Origin: Cysteiniphilum sp. JM-1
Lineage (GTDB): Bacteria; Pseudomonadota; Gammaproteobacteria; Francisellales; Francisellaceae
NCBI RefSeq assembly: GCF_008711525.1
Contig: NZ_VXKS01000006.1
Coordinates: 1 to 64,000, forward strand
Direction of reading: 5' to 3'
Length of the DNA: 64,000 nucleotides
Positions 31,373-40,616 of this stretch are shown piece after piece. The notes under the pieces were generated by a model. That model saw nothing but the letters and a program-made list of their open reading frames with translations. It did no database searches and was not told the origin of the DNA. Both the position numbers and the translations under genes were made by a program. Every line of letters begins with the position of its first letter. Positions within the stretch are counted from its first letter, which is position 1.

Positions 31373-31996
31373 ATGAAAAAAATTCTAATTATTAATGCCA
31401 AAAAGCATTTTGGGCATTCTAAGGGGGCATTAAATCAACATATGTCTGATATCGCTCAGTCACATCTTAGGTCTTTAGGGCATGAGGTTCGCGTAACTGT
31501 AGTTGAGGATGGCTATAATATCGAAGATGAAATCAATCATATTTTATGGGCAGATGTTGTTATTTATCAAATGCCTGCCTGGTGGATGGGGCCACCATGG
31601 ACCGTTAAAAAATATATTGATGAAGTTTTTACATATGGTCATGGCAGGCTTTATGTTAATGATGGTCGCAGTCGAGCTGATCTATCTAAAAAATATGGCT
31701 CGGGTGGATTGTTGCATGGTAAAAAATATATGCTATCAGTGACTTGGAATGCCCCAACTGAAGCCTTTGAAGATCCTAAGCAGTTTTTTGAGGGGGCAGG
31801 GGTTGATGGTGTTTATTTACCGGTGCACAAGGCAAATCAATTTTTGGGCATGCAAGCCTTGCCAACCTTTATGAGCAATGATGTGATTAAAGACCCTCAG
31901 GTTATTAGCGATGTTGATCGTTATAAAAAGCATTTGGATAAGCTCTTTTCTTTAGAATGTGTACAAGCATCTCAAAATGTTGCTTTAGAATATTAA
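31373..31996 (+). CDS. mdaB: NAD(P)H:quinone reductase, MdaB type
   Basis: Flavodoxin-fold enzyme that reduces quinones by two electrons and protects against redox cycling. The 207 residues have the N-terminal FMN loop (LIINAKKHFGHSKGALN), the QMPAWWMGPPWTVKKYIDEVF segment and LSVTWNAPTEAF, all typical of MdaB. A TATACT-like -10 lies about 30 bases before the ATG. It overlaps the end of convergent tsaE by 4 bases. Proximity to hmp and nsrR makes a stress island plausible but there is no operator in front of it. Confidence 0.92.
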   Translation: MKKILIINAKKHFGHSKGALNQHMSDIAQSHLRSLGHEVRVTVVEDGYNIEDEINHILWADVVIYQMPAWWMGPPWTVKKYIDEVFTYGHGRLYVNDGRSRADLSKKYGSGGLLHGKKYMLSVTWNAPTEAFEDPKQFFEGAGVDGVYLPVHKANQFLGMQALPTFMSNDVIKDPQVISDVDRYKKHLDKLFSLECVQASQNVALEY

Positions 31997-32427
31997 TCTG
32001 AAATTGTAATAGAGCGTCCAGTATCAGCATACTGAATATAAATTTCCTTACTCGGACGCGGTAAAAAGTCGCCACCTTTTTGTGGCCATTCAATGAGTGA
32101 TATTGTGTCATTGGTAAAGTAATCACGAATACCGATCCATTCCAGTTCTTCAGGATCGCTTAAACGATATAAATCAAAATGCTGAAGGGTGATGCCATTA
32201 ATAGGGTAAGTTTCAACTAACGTATAAGTAGGACTCTTGACACTTCCGGTGAAGCCTAAGCCTTGTAAAATGCCTTTGGTTAAGGTGGTCTTTCCCGCAC
32301 CTAGGTCACCATGAAGATAGATAACATCCCCCTTGTTTAAGCTTTGACTAATTTGTTTGCCAAACTTAAGCATTTCAAGTTCATTTTCAATAACATGCTG
32401 TTTGGCTTTGTTTTGCTCTATCGTCAT
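31993..32427 (-). CDS. tsaE: tRNA threonylcarbamoyladenosine ATPase TsaE
   Basis: ATPase needed with TsaB, TsaD and TsaC for the t6A37 modification of ANN-decoding tRNAs. The 144 residues have the Walker A motif GDLGAGKTTLTKGIL, SPTYTLVETY and the Walker B-like HFDLYRLSDPEELEWIG. WPQKGGDFLP is the usual C-terminal segment. It stands alone between mdaB (4-bp tail overlap) and the DUF4286 gene. Confidence 0.95.
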   Translation of the reverse strand: MTIEQNKAKQHVIENELEMLKFGKQISQSLNKGDVIYLHGDLGAGKTTLTKGILQGLGFTGSVKSPTYTLVETYPINGITLQHFDLYRLSDPEELEWIGIRDYFTNDTISLIEWPQKGGDFLPRPSKEIYIQYADTGRSITISD

Positions 32428-32580
32428 AGTGTTTAAATGGCTCGATTATGGTGACTATCAATTATATGGCATTATGCGCCAGCTACTTTAAAGCTGCAAT
32501 AAACGCACTGAGTTATTTTAAACATTAAGATGAAAGTGGTAATATTTGCCTATCATTTGTTGGTAATTTAAGGATTTAGC

Positions 32581-32904
32581 GTGATCAAATATGAAGTAAC
32601 CCTTTATGTTAGTAAGGAAATTGATACTGAATTTTTTCAATGGTTAGAGCAGCATGCTGCCGAGATGTTGAAATATAACGGATTTGTCAGTGCGAAACTG
32701 TATCAGCAACTTGAGTGTAAAGATAATAACAAGGTATTCGTTGCCTGCTATGAGCTTGAAACGCTAGAGTATTTAGATGACTATTTGAAAAATCATGCAC
32801 AAGCTATGCGTGAAGATGGCGTGCGAAAGTTTGGAGATAAATTTAGTGCAACAAGGCGAGTTTTGGCTCTAGAGGAAGAGCTAATTGCTAATACTTCAGT
32901 CTAA
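32581..32904 (+). CDS. DUF4286 family protein
   Basis: A small cytoplasmic protein of unknown role, 107 residues, with the ferredoxin-like DUF4286 pattern: YEVTLYVSKEIDTEFFQWLE, HAAEMLKYNGFVSAKLY and YLDDYLKNHAQAMREDGVRK. GTG 32581 follows TAAGGA by 7 bases. Its TAA stop (32902-32904) lies inside a family A repeat inserted at 32901. Removing the repeat and one direct-repeat copy gives a frame four residues longer (VIERP then TGA), so the present C terminus seems to be set by the insertion. Confidence 0.82.
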   Translation: MIKYEVTLYVSKEIDTEFFQWLEQHAAEMLKYNGFVSAKLYQQLECKDNNKVFVACYELETLEYLDDYLKNHAQAMREDGVRKFGDKFSATRRVLALEEELIANTSV

Positions 32905-33048
32905 GACTAAGTATTCATCCATAAGTGCTCACCGTACCCTGAGCATAAGTCGAAGGGTAAACTTAGGAAAGTTACACATCACAGAGGCTTCGACTTACGC
33001 TCAGCCAACGCTTATGCAATCAAAGTGGGCGGGAATATGATCATAGCC
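32901..33048 (+). repeat. Interspersed repeat, family A copy 2 (MITE-like) with 10-bp direct repeats
   Basis: A 148-bp element beginning CTAAGACTAAGTATTC and ending GGAATATGATCATAGCC, with internal CCCTGAGCATAAGTCGAAG and GGCTTCGACTTACGCTCAG inverted segments that can form long hairpins. It is flanked by perfect direct repeats ATACTTCAGT (32891-32900 and 33049-33058), read as a target-site duplication. It has no coding capacity. Confidence 0.85.
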
Positions 33049-33057
33049 ATACTTCAG

Positions 33058-34278
33058 TTATTGAGAGACCGTGATTTTATCCATATATTTATTGAGTTCG
33101 CCAATTAATACAAATGACCCAAAAACAATAACAAGATCATCAGAGTGGGCATTTATTGTAATGTAATCAAATGCAGCAGTAGCGTTATTAAAGAATGTGC
33201 TGTTATGTGGAAAAAGCTTATTTTTATGTTGATTAGTTAATGGCGAAAAACGCGGATCGATTGTGCTTAAATCAGGAATAAGCCATTGATTAACAAATCC
33301 TTTCCCGCATTCAAGAATATTTGTTATATCTTTATGCTGATTGGCGCTAAAAATAGCAAGCACGCGTGTTTTGGGTGTATGCATTAATAAGGGTTTAACC
33401 TGAGTGAAAAAGTGCGCCACCGCCTGTGGATTATGCGCAACATCAGCAATCATTAAGGGCTTGTCTTGGATTATCTGAAAGCGCCCAGCAACGCGATAAG
33501 ATCCTAAGTCATTAGGTAGCAAGAGGGTATTGTCAAAGTGCCTAATGGCAGTTAATGCACAGTTCATGCTGTTAGGATGAATAAACGCATTATTTATATT
33601 GTTGTTATGCTTGGCGTAGATAACTTTAGCACTAATCTGGTGTAAATAACTAAGGGCACTTTTAGGAAAATGATCACTAATAATAATGGGCTTATTTGCT
33701 CTGGCAATATGTGCTTTCTCAAGTGCGATTTCCTCAATTGTGTTGCCAAGCATTTCACAATGATCTAACGCGACAGTAGTAATGATGGCAATATCTGCAT
33801 CAAATAGGTTAGCTGGATCCAGTCTGCCGCCAACGCCAACCTCAAGAACCACCCATTTTGGTTTTTGTGTTTGAATATAAAGCCATGTACTCACAAAGCT
33901 AATAAAGTGGTAATGCAGTTTGATTTCAAGCGCTAAACACAAGGTGTAAATTTGTTGTAAGTAGTCTAGCAGGTCGTGATCATTAATGAATTGTTGATTG
34001 TGACTAATGCGTTCATTAAAAAAACGAATATGTGGCGAGGTATGACAAATATGATCAATGGCATTATGCTGAAAAATATGTGACAAGATGGCAACGGTTG
34101 AGCCTTTGCCATTGGTGCCTGTTACAGTAATAATATGCGGCACATAGCTGATATTTAAGCGCTTAAGGAAAAGTTTTAAATCATTAAGTGTTGCCTGCGG
34201 AAAATCTAAAGAAGTAATTTGATCAATAGTTTGTTCAATACGCTGAGATAATTGAGTATCTACAATGCCGTTGTCCAC
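33058..34278 (-). CDS. folC: Dihydrofolate synthase / folylpolyglutamate synthase
   Basis: Adds glutamate to dihydropteroate and to reduced folates. The 406 residues show the Mur-ligase-type P-loop ITVTGTNGKGSTVAIL near residue 50, the SPHIRFFNERI segment, VLEVGVGGRLDPAN and the C-terminal domain with MIADVAHNPQAV. The gene starts 2 bases after the accD stop, so the two are cotranscribed, as in many gammaproteobacteria. Its stop is adjacent to the inserted family A repeat. Confidence 0.95.
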   Translation of the reverse strand: MDNGIVDTQLSQRIEQTIDQITSLDFPQATLNDLKLFLKRLNISYVPHIITVTGTNGKGSTVAILSHIFQHNAIDHICHTSPHIRFFNERISHNQQFINDHDLLDYLQQIYTLCLALEIKLHYHFISFVSTWLYIQTQKPKWVVLEVGVGGRLDPANLFDADIAIITTVALDHCEMLGNTIEEIALEKAHIARANKPIIISDHFPKSALSYLHQISAKVIYAKHNNNINNAFIHPNSMNCALTAIRHFDNTLLLPNDLGSYRVAGRFQIIQDKPLMIADVAHNPQAVAHFFTQVKPLLMHTPKTRVLAIFSANQHKDITNILECGKGFVNQWLIPDLSTIDPRFSPLTNQHKNKLFPHNSTFFNNATAAFDYITINAHSDDLVIVFGSFVLIGELNKYMDKITVSQ

Positions 34279-34280
34279 GG

Positions 34281-35144
34281 TTAACCCGCGTGGTTATGCT
34301 GCGTTGGCAGCAATTTATCCAATAGGTGACTAATGTCTTGTGGCAAGTGATGACGGTGAACAATGCGATCAACCATACCTTTTTCAAGCAAAAACTCACT
34401 GCGCTGAAAGCCTTCAGGTAGCTTCTCACGCACGGTTTGTTCAATGACTCGGGGGCCAGCAAAACCAATCAATGCATTAGGCTCAGCAATATGGATATCA
34501 CCAAGCATTGCCAAAGATGCTGAAACACCACCGGTGGTTGGGTCTGTTAATACCACGATATATGGCAGTTTATGTGCTGCTAATTTGGCAAGAGCTGCAC
34601 TGGTCTTTGCCATTTGCATTAATGAAAACAGTGACTCTTGCATGCGCGCACCACCACTGGCGGTAAAGCAAATAAGTGGTTCTTTCTTTTCAATGGCAAG
34701 ATCAACAGCACGTACAAATTTCTCGCCAACAACCGAGCCCATTGAGCCACCTAGGAAGCTGAAGTCAAAAATAGCAGCAACGGCAGCTTTACCTTGAACT
34801 AAACCTTCAAACACTAAAAGGGCATCATTTTCTTTGGTTTTCTTTTGCGCTGCAGATAAGCGATCTTTATAGGATTTGGTGTCTTTGAATTTTAAAACAT
34901 CTTTGGGTTTAACATCATTGAAATATTCAACGGCACTATCTTTATCAAAGAAATAGCTCGCACGTTGACGCGCATTTAAACGCATATGATGTTCGCAGTT
35001 AGAACAAACCAACATGTTTTCAATCAAATCGGGTAAATACAAAACGGCATTACAAGAAGGGCACTTGTGCCATACGCCTTCAGGAAGCTCTTTCTTTTGT
35101 GAATCTGAGCGTAATTGTGGAATAATTTTCGTTAGCCAACTCAT
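34281..35144 (-). CDS. accD: Acetyl-CoA carboxylase carboxyltransferase subunit beta
   Basis: Transfers carboxyl from biotin to acetyl-CoA, committing carbon to fatty acids. The 287 residues carry the four-cysteine zinc ribbon at the N terminus ([10 protein letters not shown]...[11 protein letters not shown]) and the carboxyltransferase core with [10 protein letters not shown] and [17 protein letters not shown]. First gene of accD-folC on the minus strand, divergent from trpS. Confidence 0.97.
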   Translation of the reverse strand: MSWLTKIIPQLRSDSQKKELPEGVWHKCPSCNAVLYLPDLIENMLVCSNCEHHMRLNARQRASYFFDKDSAVEYFNDVKPKDVLKFKDTKSYKDRLSAAQKKTKENDALLVFEGLVQGKAAVAAIFDFSFLGGSMGSVVGEKFVRAVDLAIEKKEPLICFTASGGARMQESLFSLMQMAKTSAALAKLAAHKLPYIVVLTDPTTGGVSASLAMLGDIHIAEPNALIGFAGPRVIEQTVREKLPEGFQRSEFLLEKGMVDRIVHRHHLPQDISHLLDKLLPTQHNHAG

Positions 35145-35283
35145 GGTGTGGTTTATTACCTTGGTGCTTACACATAACGCATCATTTTATACTACAGTCA
35201 TGCGAATTTACCAGTGTTTATTTAGTTTGAAGGCGGTTTTCTGTTACACTAGTGCCTCATTTTAGTATTTAGTTATAGAAAAT

Positions 35284-36303
35284 ATGAATAAAGCAAATAA
35301 TCAATCAAAAAAGATCGTTTTAACAGGTATTACGCCATCAGGCACGCCGCATATAGGTAATTATATTGGTGCGATTAAACCCGCGCTTGAAATGGCAAAA
35401 AATCCTGAGTTTGATGCCTGTTTTTTTATTGCCGATTATCACTCACTGATTAAATTGTGGGACAGTAAGCTAAGACAGCAATATATCTATGAAATTGCAG
35501 CCACTTGGTTGGCTTTGGGACTTGATCCTGAGCATGTCATGTTTTATCGCCAGTCAGATATTCCTGAAATTATGGAGCTTAATTGGATATTAACTTCAGT
35601 GACTGCCAAAGGGTTGTTGAATCGTGCGCATGCCTATAAGGCAGCAGTAGATGCCAATATTGCTGAAGGTGAAAAAGATGAGGAAGCAGGTATCACCATG
35701 GGGCTTTTTAATTATCCGATGTTGATGGCAGCGGATATTATTATGTTTAATGCGGATTTGGTACCTGTTGGTAGAGATCAGATTCAGCATATTGAAATCG
35801 CGCGCGATATTGCTAATCGTTTAAATCATATCTACAAGTGCAATTTGCTTAAAGCGCCTGAAGCGATGGTTGATAAAGAAACGCAAACAATTCCAGGTTT
35901 AGATGGGCGTAAGATGTCCAAAAGTTATAACAATACGATTCAGCTATTTGCACCAAGCAAGCAATTAAGAAAGCAGGTGATGAAGATCGTGACCAACTCT
36001 CAACTACCTGAAGAGCCTAAAGATACAACAGAGTGTACGGTGTTTGCATTATATAAGCACTTTGCAAATGAATCTGAGGTAGCAGCATTGGCTGAACGCT
36101 ACCAGCAGGGTATTGGTTGGGGTGAAGCCAAACAAACATTGTTTGAAAAAATGGATGAAGTATTAACGCCAATGCGTGAGAAGTATGACTATTTGTTAGC
36201 GAATAAGCATATTATTGATGAATACTTGGCAAAGGGTGCCAACAAAGCGCGCGTTGAAGCAAAGCAGTTATTGGATAAGCTTAAGCAACAAATTGGTATG
36301 TAA
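35284..36303 (+). CDS. trpS: Tryptophan-tRNA ligase
   Basis: Class I synthetase that charges tRNA-Trp. The 339 residues have the HIGH equivalent PHIGNYIGAIKP (residues 20-31) and the KMSKS motif in DGRKMSKSYNN. VGRDQIQHIEIARDIANR is also typical. A TGTTACACT extended -10 at 35242-35250 may drive it. The altered PP-loop gene follows 6 bases after its stop and is probably cotranscribed. Confidence 0.97.
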   Translation: MNKANNQSKKIVLTGITPSGTPHIGNYIGAIKPALEMAKNPEFDACFFIADYHSLIKLWDSKLRQQYIYEIAATWLALGLDPEHVMFYRQSDIPEIMELNWILTSVTAKGLLNRAHAYKAAVDANIAEGEKDEEAGITMGLFNYPMLMAADIIMFNADLVPVGRDQIQHIEIARDIANRLNHIYKCNLLKAPEAMVDKETQTIPGLDGRKMSKSYNNTIQLFAPSKQLRKQVMKIVTNSQLPEEPKDTTECTVFALYKHFANESEVAALAERYQQGIGWGEAKQTLFEKMDEVLTPMREKYDYLLANKHIIDEYLAKGANKARVEAKQLLDKLKQQIGM

Positions 36304-36309
36304 TTTACG

Positions 36310-37029
36310 ATGTACTGTATTATTGCAAACTTTGGTGATGATAGTGTCGCACTCATTCAGCAAGTTTATGAGCTTGGCTTAGAAGAGGTGATTGTCTTGT
36401 CTGTTGATACAGGTTGGCAGGCAAGTGCTTGGCAGGCGCGTGTTGATAGCGCGCGGTCATGGGTTCATGAGCTTGGATTTGACTCCGTACATTTAAAGCC
36501 TGAGCATGATTTTAGTGCATTGGTTAGGGCACGCAAGCAATTTCCATCACAACAGTTTCATTGGTGCGCGGGCTTTCTAAAGGGTATGGCGATTTTAAAT
36601 TGGCTTGAGGCGAATGATGAAGACCTTGAGGCCGTTGTGCTATTAGCAAATCGTCGTGCAATGAGCAAAGCACAGACTGATTTACCTGATAGTATCTTGG
36701 AGTCTGAACGTTATGATGACCGAGAAGTATGTTACTTATTAGCAGATTGCGATGAAAGTAGGCGTGATGATTTGATTGCTAAAACACCCTTTAAAATACC
36801 TCTACATCATCGATCACTTGAATGTCAGCCATGTATACACCTAACCAAAAGAGATGTTGTCACTTTGTCAGAAGATGATATCAAGCGTACGGTTGAGCTT
36901 GAGCAAGATATTGGACAGACGATGTTTGATAAAAACTTTGTTGAATATTTAACGACTCTCAAAAAAAACACAAACTATTATGATGAGTTTGCCAAGACCT
37001 GCAGCTGGGATTATGGCTGCGGGTTATAG
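36310..37029 (+). CDS. PAPS-reductase/PP-loop family protein with altered ATP loop
   Basis: A 239-residue protein that reads like the adenine-nucleotide alpha-hydrolase (PP-loop) group that includes PAPS reductase: a start loop IANFGDDSVALIQ (residues 5-17), LSVDTGWQASAW with the conserved Asp-Thr, and a late CQPCIHLTKRDV. The usual SGGKDS/FGKDS loop is replaced by NFGDDS, with Asp where Lys is expected. It therefore is unlikely to be a standard CysH. I can give no substrate. It follows trpS by 6 bases with a weak ribosome binding site, ends with a Cys-rich tail (CSWDYGCGL), and precedes a family B repeat. Confidence 0.7.
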   Translation: MYCIIANFGDDSVALIQQVYELGLEEVIVLSVDTGWQASAWQARVDSARSWVHELGFDSVHLKPEHDFSALVRARKQFPSQQFHWCAGFLKGMAILNWLEANDEDLEAVVLLANRRAMSKAQTDLPDSILESERYDDREVCYLLADCDESRRDDLIAKTPFKIPLHHRSLECQPCIHLTKRDVVTLSEDDIKRTVELEQDIGQTMFDKNFVEYLTTLKKNTNYYDEFAKTCSWDYGCGL

Positions 37030-37049
37030 GTGTTTAGTTATGATGAAGA

Positions 37050-37135
37050 AATAAGTTACACGACGCTTTACCTCTCCCCTTGTGGGAGAGGTTGTGGAGC
37101 AGAAGCTGTACGGGTGAGGGGTGATTAAACTTGTG
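37050..37135 (+). repeat. Interspersed repeat, family B copy 2
   Basis: AATAAGTTACA left end, then ACCTCTCCCCttgtGGGAGAGGTT, a second small hairpin region, and CGGGTGAGGGGTGATT, then an imperfect right end AAACTTGTG. It lies between convergent genes and ends 2 bases before the metIQ stop codon. Confidence 0.75.
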
Positions 37136-37136
37136 T

Positions 37137-38594
37137 TTACCACGCAGGAATAGCCGCATCATCAGGGTATAATTTCTCAGCCAGTTTTGCCACTTGTGGT
37201 GATTGATACGCTTTGACAAACTTCAGTAATAACGGATTGTTTTTGTCATTATCGCGAACAACAATAATATTGGCAAAAGGAGAGTCTTTTGGCTCAGCAA
37301 ATAAGGCTTGCTTTAAGGTCATATGTGCTTTAGGCAAAAAGTCATTATTAATCACCGCAAGGGTGACACTATCGAGATTGTTAGGAATCTGATCTGCTTG
37401 CAGTGGAATGATTTGTAATTTAAGTGGATTATCAATGATATCGTTTAATGTCGCTTTCCAAGTGACACCCGGCTTTAATTTTATTAAACCCGCATCCGCT
37501 AAAATCATCAAAGCACGTCCACGATTGGTAGGATCATTTGGAATTGCAATTTTAGCACCGATTGGTGTTTCTTTAAGCGATTTAATTTTCGTAGAGAAAA
37601 TCCCCATCGGATATATAAATGTCTTACCAATTTCCATGATTTTGTAGCCAAATTCTTTGATTTGATTTTCTAAAAATGGAATATGTTGGAAAACGTTGGC
37701 ATCGATATCACCATTGTTTAGCGCGCGATTCGGCAGATTATAATCACCAAAGGAAATAAGCTTAACATTAAGCCCGTATTCCTCTTTGGCAACTTCCTGC
37801 GCCATTTGCATGATTTTCTGCTGTTCAGGCGACTGGGTATAACCCACGGTAATCATATTGGTATTTTGACTTGCTTCATAAGTGTTATACGTCACTTGAG
37901 CTGCCGATCCTGCCACTAAAATAACGACCAATGCCCAAATGCTGGTGATTTTTTTGCTGCCACTTAGATACTTGCCATAGGATTGGCATAGTTGTACTAA
38001 GATGATTAACAATACAACGCCACCGTAAAGTAGGAAGTAGTTGCCGTTGTTATAGCCTTGGAAGTAGGTCAGATCGCCAAGACCGCCACCGCCAACGATA
38101 CCTGCCATGGCTGAATAGCCAATAAGACCAATTGTCGTCAAGGTCGCAGCATCCACCAATAAGGTTTTGGCTTCAGGTAATAATACCTTAAAGATAATCT
38201 GCCACTTTGTCGCACCCATGGCATTAGCTGCCTCAATCAAGCCTTTATCGACTTCTGAGATTGCTGATTCCGCGAGACGCGCATAAAAAGGTAAAGCGGC
38301 AATGGCAAGAGGGACAATCGATGCCGTGGTGCCAATGGTCGTACCCACAAGAATCTTGGTCAGCGGGTAAAGCAAAATCAGCAAGATAATATAAGGAATA
38401 GATCGGGTGACATTGACAATGAAGCCCACAACTTGATTAAAAAGTCTTATACCAAGGTTTTTTTGGTTATGCGATAGATGTAGCAATACACCCAAAATCA
38501 AACCACCAATAACCGCAATCACTGTTGCGATAAATACCATGTAGATTGTTTGCCATGTGGCGAGTGCTAGATTAGAAAGCATCGATTGCAGCAT
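37137..38594 (-). CDS. metIQ: Methionine ABC transporter permease fused to its binding protein (MetI-MetQ)
   Basis: One 485-residue chain carries two functions. Residues 1 to about 215 are MetI, a five- to six-helix permease with the EAA-loop segment EAANAMGATKWQIIFKVLLP. After a further transmembrane segment (about 225-245, SIWALVVILVAGSAAQV) comes a full MetQ-type binding domain (ITVGYTQSPEQQKIM, DYNLPNRALNNGDIDANVFQ, IPNDPTNRGRALMIL). No lipobox Cys precedes the MetQ part, so the transmembrane link replaces the lipid anchor. Such a fusion is, from memory, annotated in Francisella. metN lies upstream and overlaps by 23 bases. Confidence 0.94.
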   Translation of the reverse strand: MLQSMLSNLALATWQTIYMVFIATVIAVIGGLILGVLLHLSHNQKNLGIRLFNQVVGFIVNVTRSIPYIILLILLYPLTKILVGTTIGTTASIVPLAIAALPFYARLAESAISEVDKGLIEAANAMGATKWQIIFKVLLPEAKTLLVDAATLTTIGLIGYSAMAGIVGGGGLGDLTYFQGYNNGNYFLLYGGVVLLIILVQLCQSYGKYLSGSKKITSIWALVVILVAGSAAQVTYNTYEASQNTNMITVGYTQSPEQQKIMQMAQEVAKEEYGLNVKLISFGDYNLPNRALNNGDIDANVFQHIPFLENQIKEFGYKIMEIGKTFIYPMGIFSTKIKSLKETPIGAKIAIPNDPTNRGRALMILADAGLIKLKPGVTWKATLNDIIDNPLKLQIIPLQADQIPNNLDSVTLAVINNDFLPKAHMTLKQALFAEPKDSPFANIIVVRDNDKNNPLLLKFVKAYQSPQVAKLAEKLYPDDAAIPAW

Positions 38595-39624
38595 AACCGA
38601 TCACCTCAATTTTAATTTGTTGTTGATGTAAGAAGCTTAATGCTTTTTCCCAGTGTTCTTTCTCGCCAAGCATGTGGCAAATGGTGACCCCAACGGATTG
38701 TGCCTGAATACGCTCAATGTTGGCTTGGATAATATTGCAAGCCACTTTGAATTTGCTATTAAGCTCAGCAATCACAGGTGTGGTAATACTGTCGCCTAAA
38801 AAAGTCATTTTAATGACAGGGGTCAGATGCGGCGCGGTATATGGATCTTTGTGCAATTTATCTTTTATTTCATCCGGTAGATTTAAATGCATGCTTTTTT
38901 CAGTAAAGCTTTTGGCAATGGTTGTTTTTGGATTTAAGAATAGCTCAGTGACTGTGCCTGTTTCTTGAATCAAACCATCGTCGATAATTGCCACTTGATC
39001 ACAGATCTTGCGAATTACATCCATCTCATGGGTAATCAAAATAATCGTCAGATTCAGTTTGTGATTGAGTTCTTTTAATAACTGCAATATCTGATCAGTG
39101 GTCTCAGGATCAAGAGCAGACGTTGCCTCATCACACAGTAATGCCACGGGATCACACGCCAAAGCACGTGCGATAGCCACACGCTGCTTTTGCCCACCGC
39201 TTAACTCATCAGGATAGGCTTGCGCTTTTTGCTCTAATCCAACAAGATTTAGTAGCTCATTGACTTTAGTTTGGATTTTGGCTTTGCTGGCGTGTTGTAA
39301 TTCCAGCGGGAAAGCAATGTTATCAAACACCGTACGCGATGAGAGTAAATTGAAATGTTGAAAAATCATGCCAATTTTCTGGCGCGCCTTTCTTAGCTTG
39401 TCTTGAGAAAGCTTGGTAATATCGTCATCATTAATGAAAATATGCCCCTCGGTTGGCTGCTCTAGTAAATTAATGCAGCGAATAAGCGTGCTTTTGCCCG
39501 CACCACTTTTGCCGATAATGCCAAAAATCTCACCATCTTTAATCGAAAGATTGAGGTTCTTTAGGGCAATATGGCGAGCATGCTTTGATAGATACTCTTT
39601 TTTGAGGTTCTGAATCTCAATCAT
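38572..39624 (-). CDS. metN: Methionine ABC transporter ATP-binding protein
   Basis: Powers D/L-methionine import with MetIQ. The 350 residues include Walker A GKSGAGKST, the signature LSGGQKQRVAIARALA, Walker B LLCDEATSALD, the H-loop ITHEMDV and a C-terminal NIL/ACT regulatory domain (after about residue 250) that senses methionine. I place the start at ATG 39622-39624 (MIEIQNLKKEY), the family start; an in-frame ATG at 39747 would add 41 unlikely residues. An imperfect dyad (CAGAAAA...TTTTCTG, 39658-39686) lies just upstream; no SAM riboswitch is evident. Confidence 0.95.
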   Translation of the reverse strand: MIEIQNLKKEYLSKHARHIALKNLNLSIKDGEIFGIIGKSGAGKSTLIRCINLLEQPTEGHIFINDDDITKLSQDKLRKARQKIGMIFQHFNLLSSRTVFDNIAFPLELQHASKAKIQTKVNELLNLVGLEQKAQAYPDELSGGQKQRVAIARALACDPVALLCDEATSALDPETTDQILQLLKELNHKLNLTIILITHEMDVIRKICDQVAIIDDGLIQETGTVTELFLNPKTTIAKSFTEKSMHLNLPDEIKDKLHKDPYTAPHLTPVIKMTFLGDSITTPVIAELNSKFKVACNIIQANIERIQAQSVGVTICHMLGEKEHWEKALSFLHQQQIKIEVIGYAAIDAF

Positions 39625-39820
39625 ATTATTGTTCCCACTCTTAGTGCAGTAATGCATCAGAAAAAATATAGTAACAATATTTTCTGCCACTCGTAAATCA
39701 CTTTGCGTAAGTTTCATTGGATTGAATTCAAACGTATGAAAAATCAATTCTTTAGTTTGCTTTTAAAGCCTATGTGATAGAATTTTTGCTCTATTTTCTA
39801 TCAAAGTGAGTTGTTATTAG

Positions 39821-40462
39821 ATGTTGATTGCTGCGTTATTAAGTTTGCTATTATTGCAATTGTTAGGGTTGATGTTACCAGGTCCTGATTTTTTTATGGT
39901 ATTAAGATCATCGATTCGGTATGGGCGAAATCCTGCAGTACTTGTCGCACTTGGGATTGCTACTGGGGTGCTATTTTATGCAACCCTTGTGGTGCTTTTA
40001 TTGGATTATCTGAGTGATAACTTTTTGATTATTGTGCATTGGATTGCCTTGTTTGGTGGATGTTATTTATTGTATATCGCGTATAACTGCTTTAAGGCAT
40101 CCAAAGGCAAACACTCATTAGAAGCAAATGTCAGTGAAGTGGTTAAAATATCAAAGCGTCATTTATGGCTTACGGGCTTTTTGTGCAATTTATCTAATCC
40201 CAAAGTGATTGTGTTCTTTGTTAGTTTGTTGCCGTTGTTTGTTTTGAAGTCCTCAGCGCTTTGGTATCACTTAAGCATTCTTGTTGTGATGTTTTTAAGT
40301 ACGTGGATTTGGTTTAGTTTTGTTGCTTATGTCATGGGTTCACAGCGCGTTAGAAATATCTTTGTTAAACATATGGCAAAGCTTGAAATTATCTTCTCAG
40401 TCATTTTAACGATTTTTGCATTGTTGCTTGTTTACTCGTTTGTAGAGTCAGTGATTTTGTAG
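39821..40462 (+). CDS. LysE/RhtB family amino-acid exporter
   Basis: Inner-membrane carrier of 213 residues with about six helices. The family marker GLMLPGPDFFMVLRSSIRYG lies at residues 16-35, followed by a G-x-A-x-G helix (VALGIATGV) and LCNLSNPKVIVFFVSLLP. LysE/RhtB proteins export amino acids such as homoserine, threonine or lysine; the substrate cannot be told. It is divergent from metN, which makes an amino-acid homeostasis link possible. A TGA-TAGAAT -10 lies about 38 bases before the start. Confidence 0.9.
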   Translation: MLIAALLSLLLLQLLGLMLPGPDFFMVLRSSIRYGRNPAVLVALGIATGVLFYATLVVLLLDYLSDNFLIIVHWIALFGGCYLLYIAYNCFKASKGKHSLEANVSEVVKISKRHLWLTGFLCNLSNPKVIVFFVSLLPLFVLKSSALWYHLSILVVMFLSTWIWFSFVAYVMGSQRVRNIFVKHMAKLEIIFSVILTIFALLLVYSFVESVIL

Positions 40463-40525
40463 TGATGATGTAATAAGCAAACTACTGACTTATTTAGGTT
40501 AATTCCGTTATTTAGCTGTTTCACT

Positions 40526-40555
40526 TTGGCATATATGGCATTGATACGTTAGAAT
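40526..40555 (+). promoter_or_regulatory. Predicted sigma70 promoter of dedA-pilZ
   Basis: TTGGCA (40526-40531, 5 of 6) and TAGAAT (40550-40555, 5 of 6) with an 18-base spacer, 62 bases before the dedA ATG. Confidence 0.55.
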
Positions 40556-40616
40556 TTAGCCGTATTGAGGAAAATTGAGTAAGTCACTCCAGTAAATAAA
40601 AATAAATGAGGTTTAC

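Noticed and set aside
39625-39820. SAM-responsive riboswitch before metN
   Set aside because: The leader is short, AT-rich and shows only an imperfect dyad; none of the conserved SAM riboswitch helices can be recognised.
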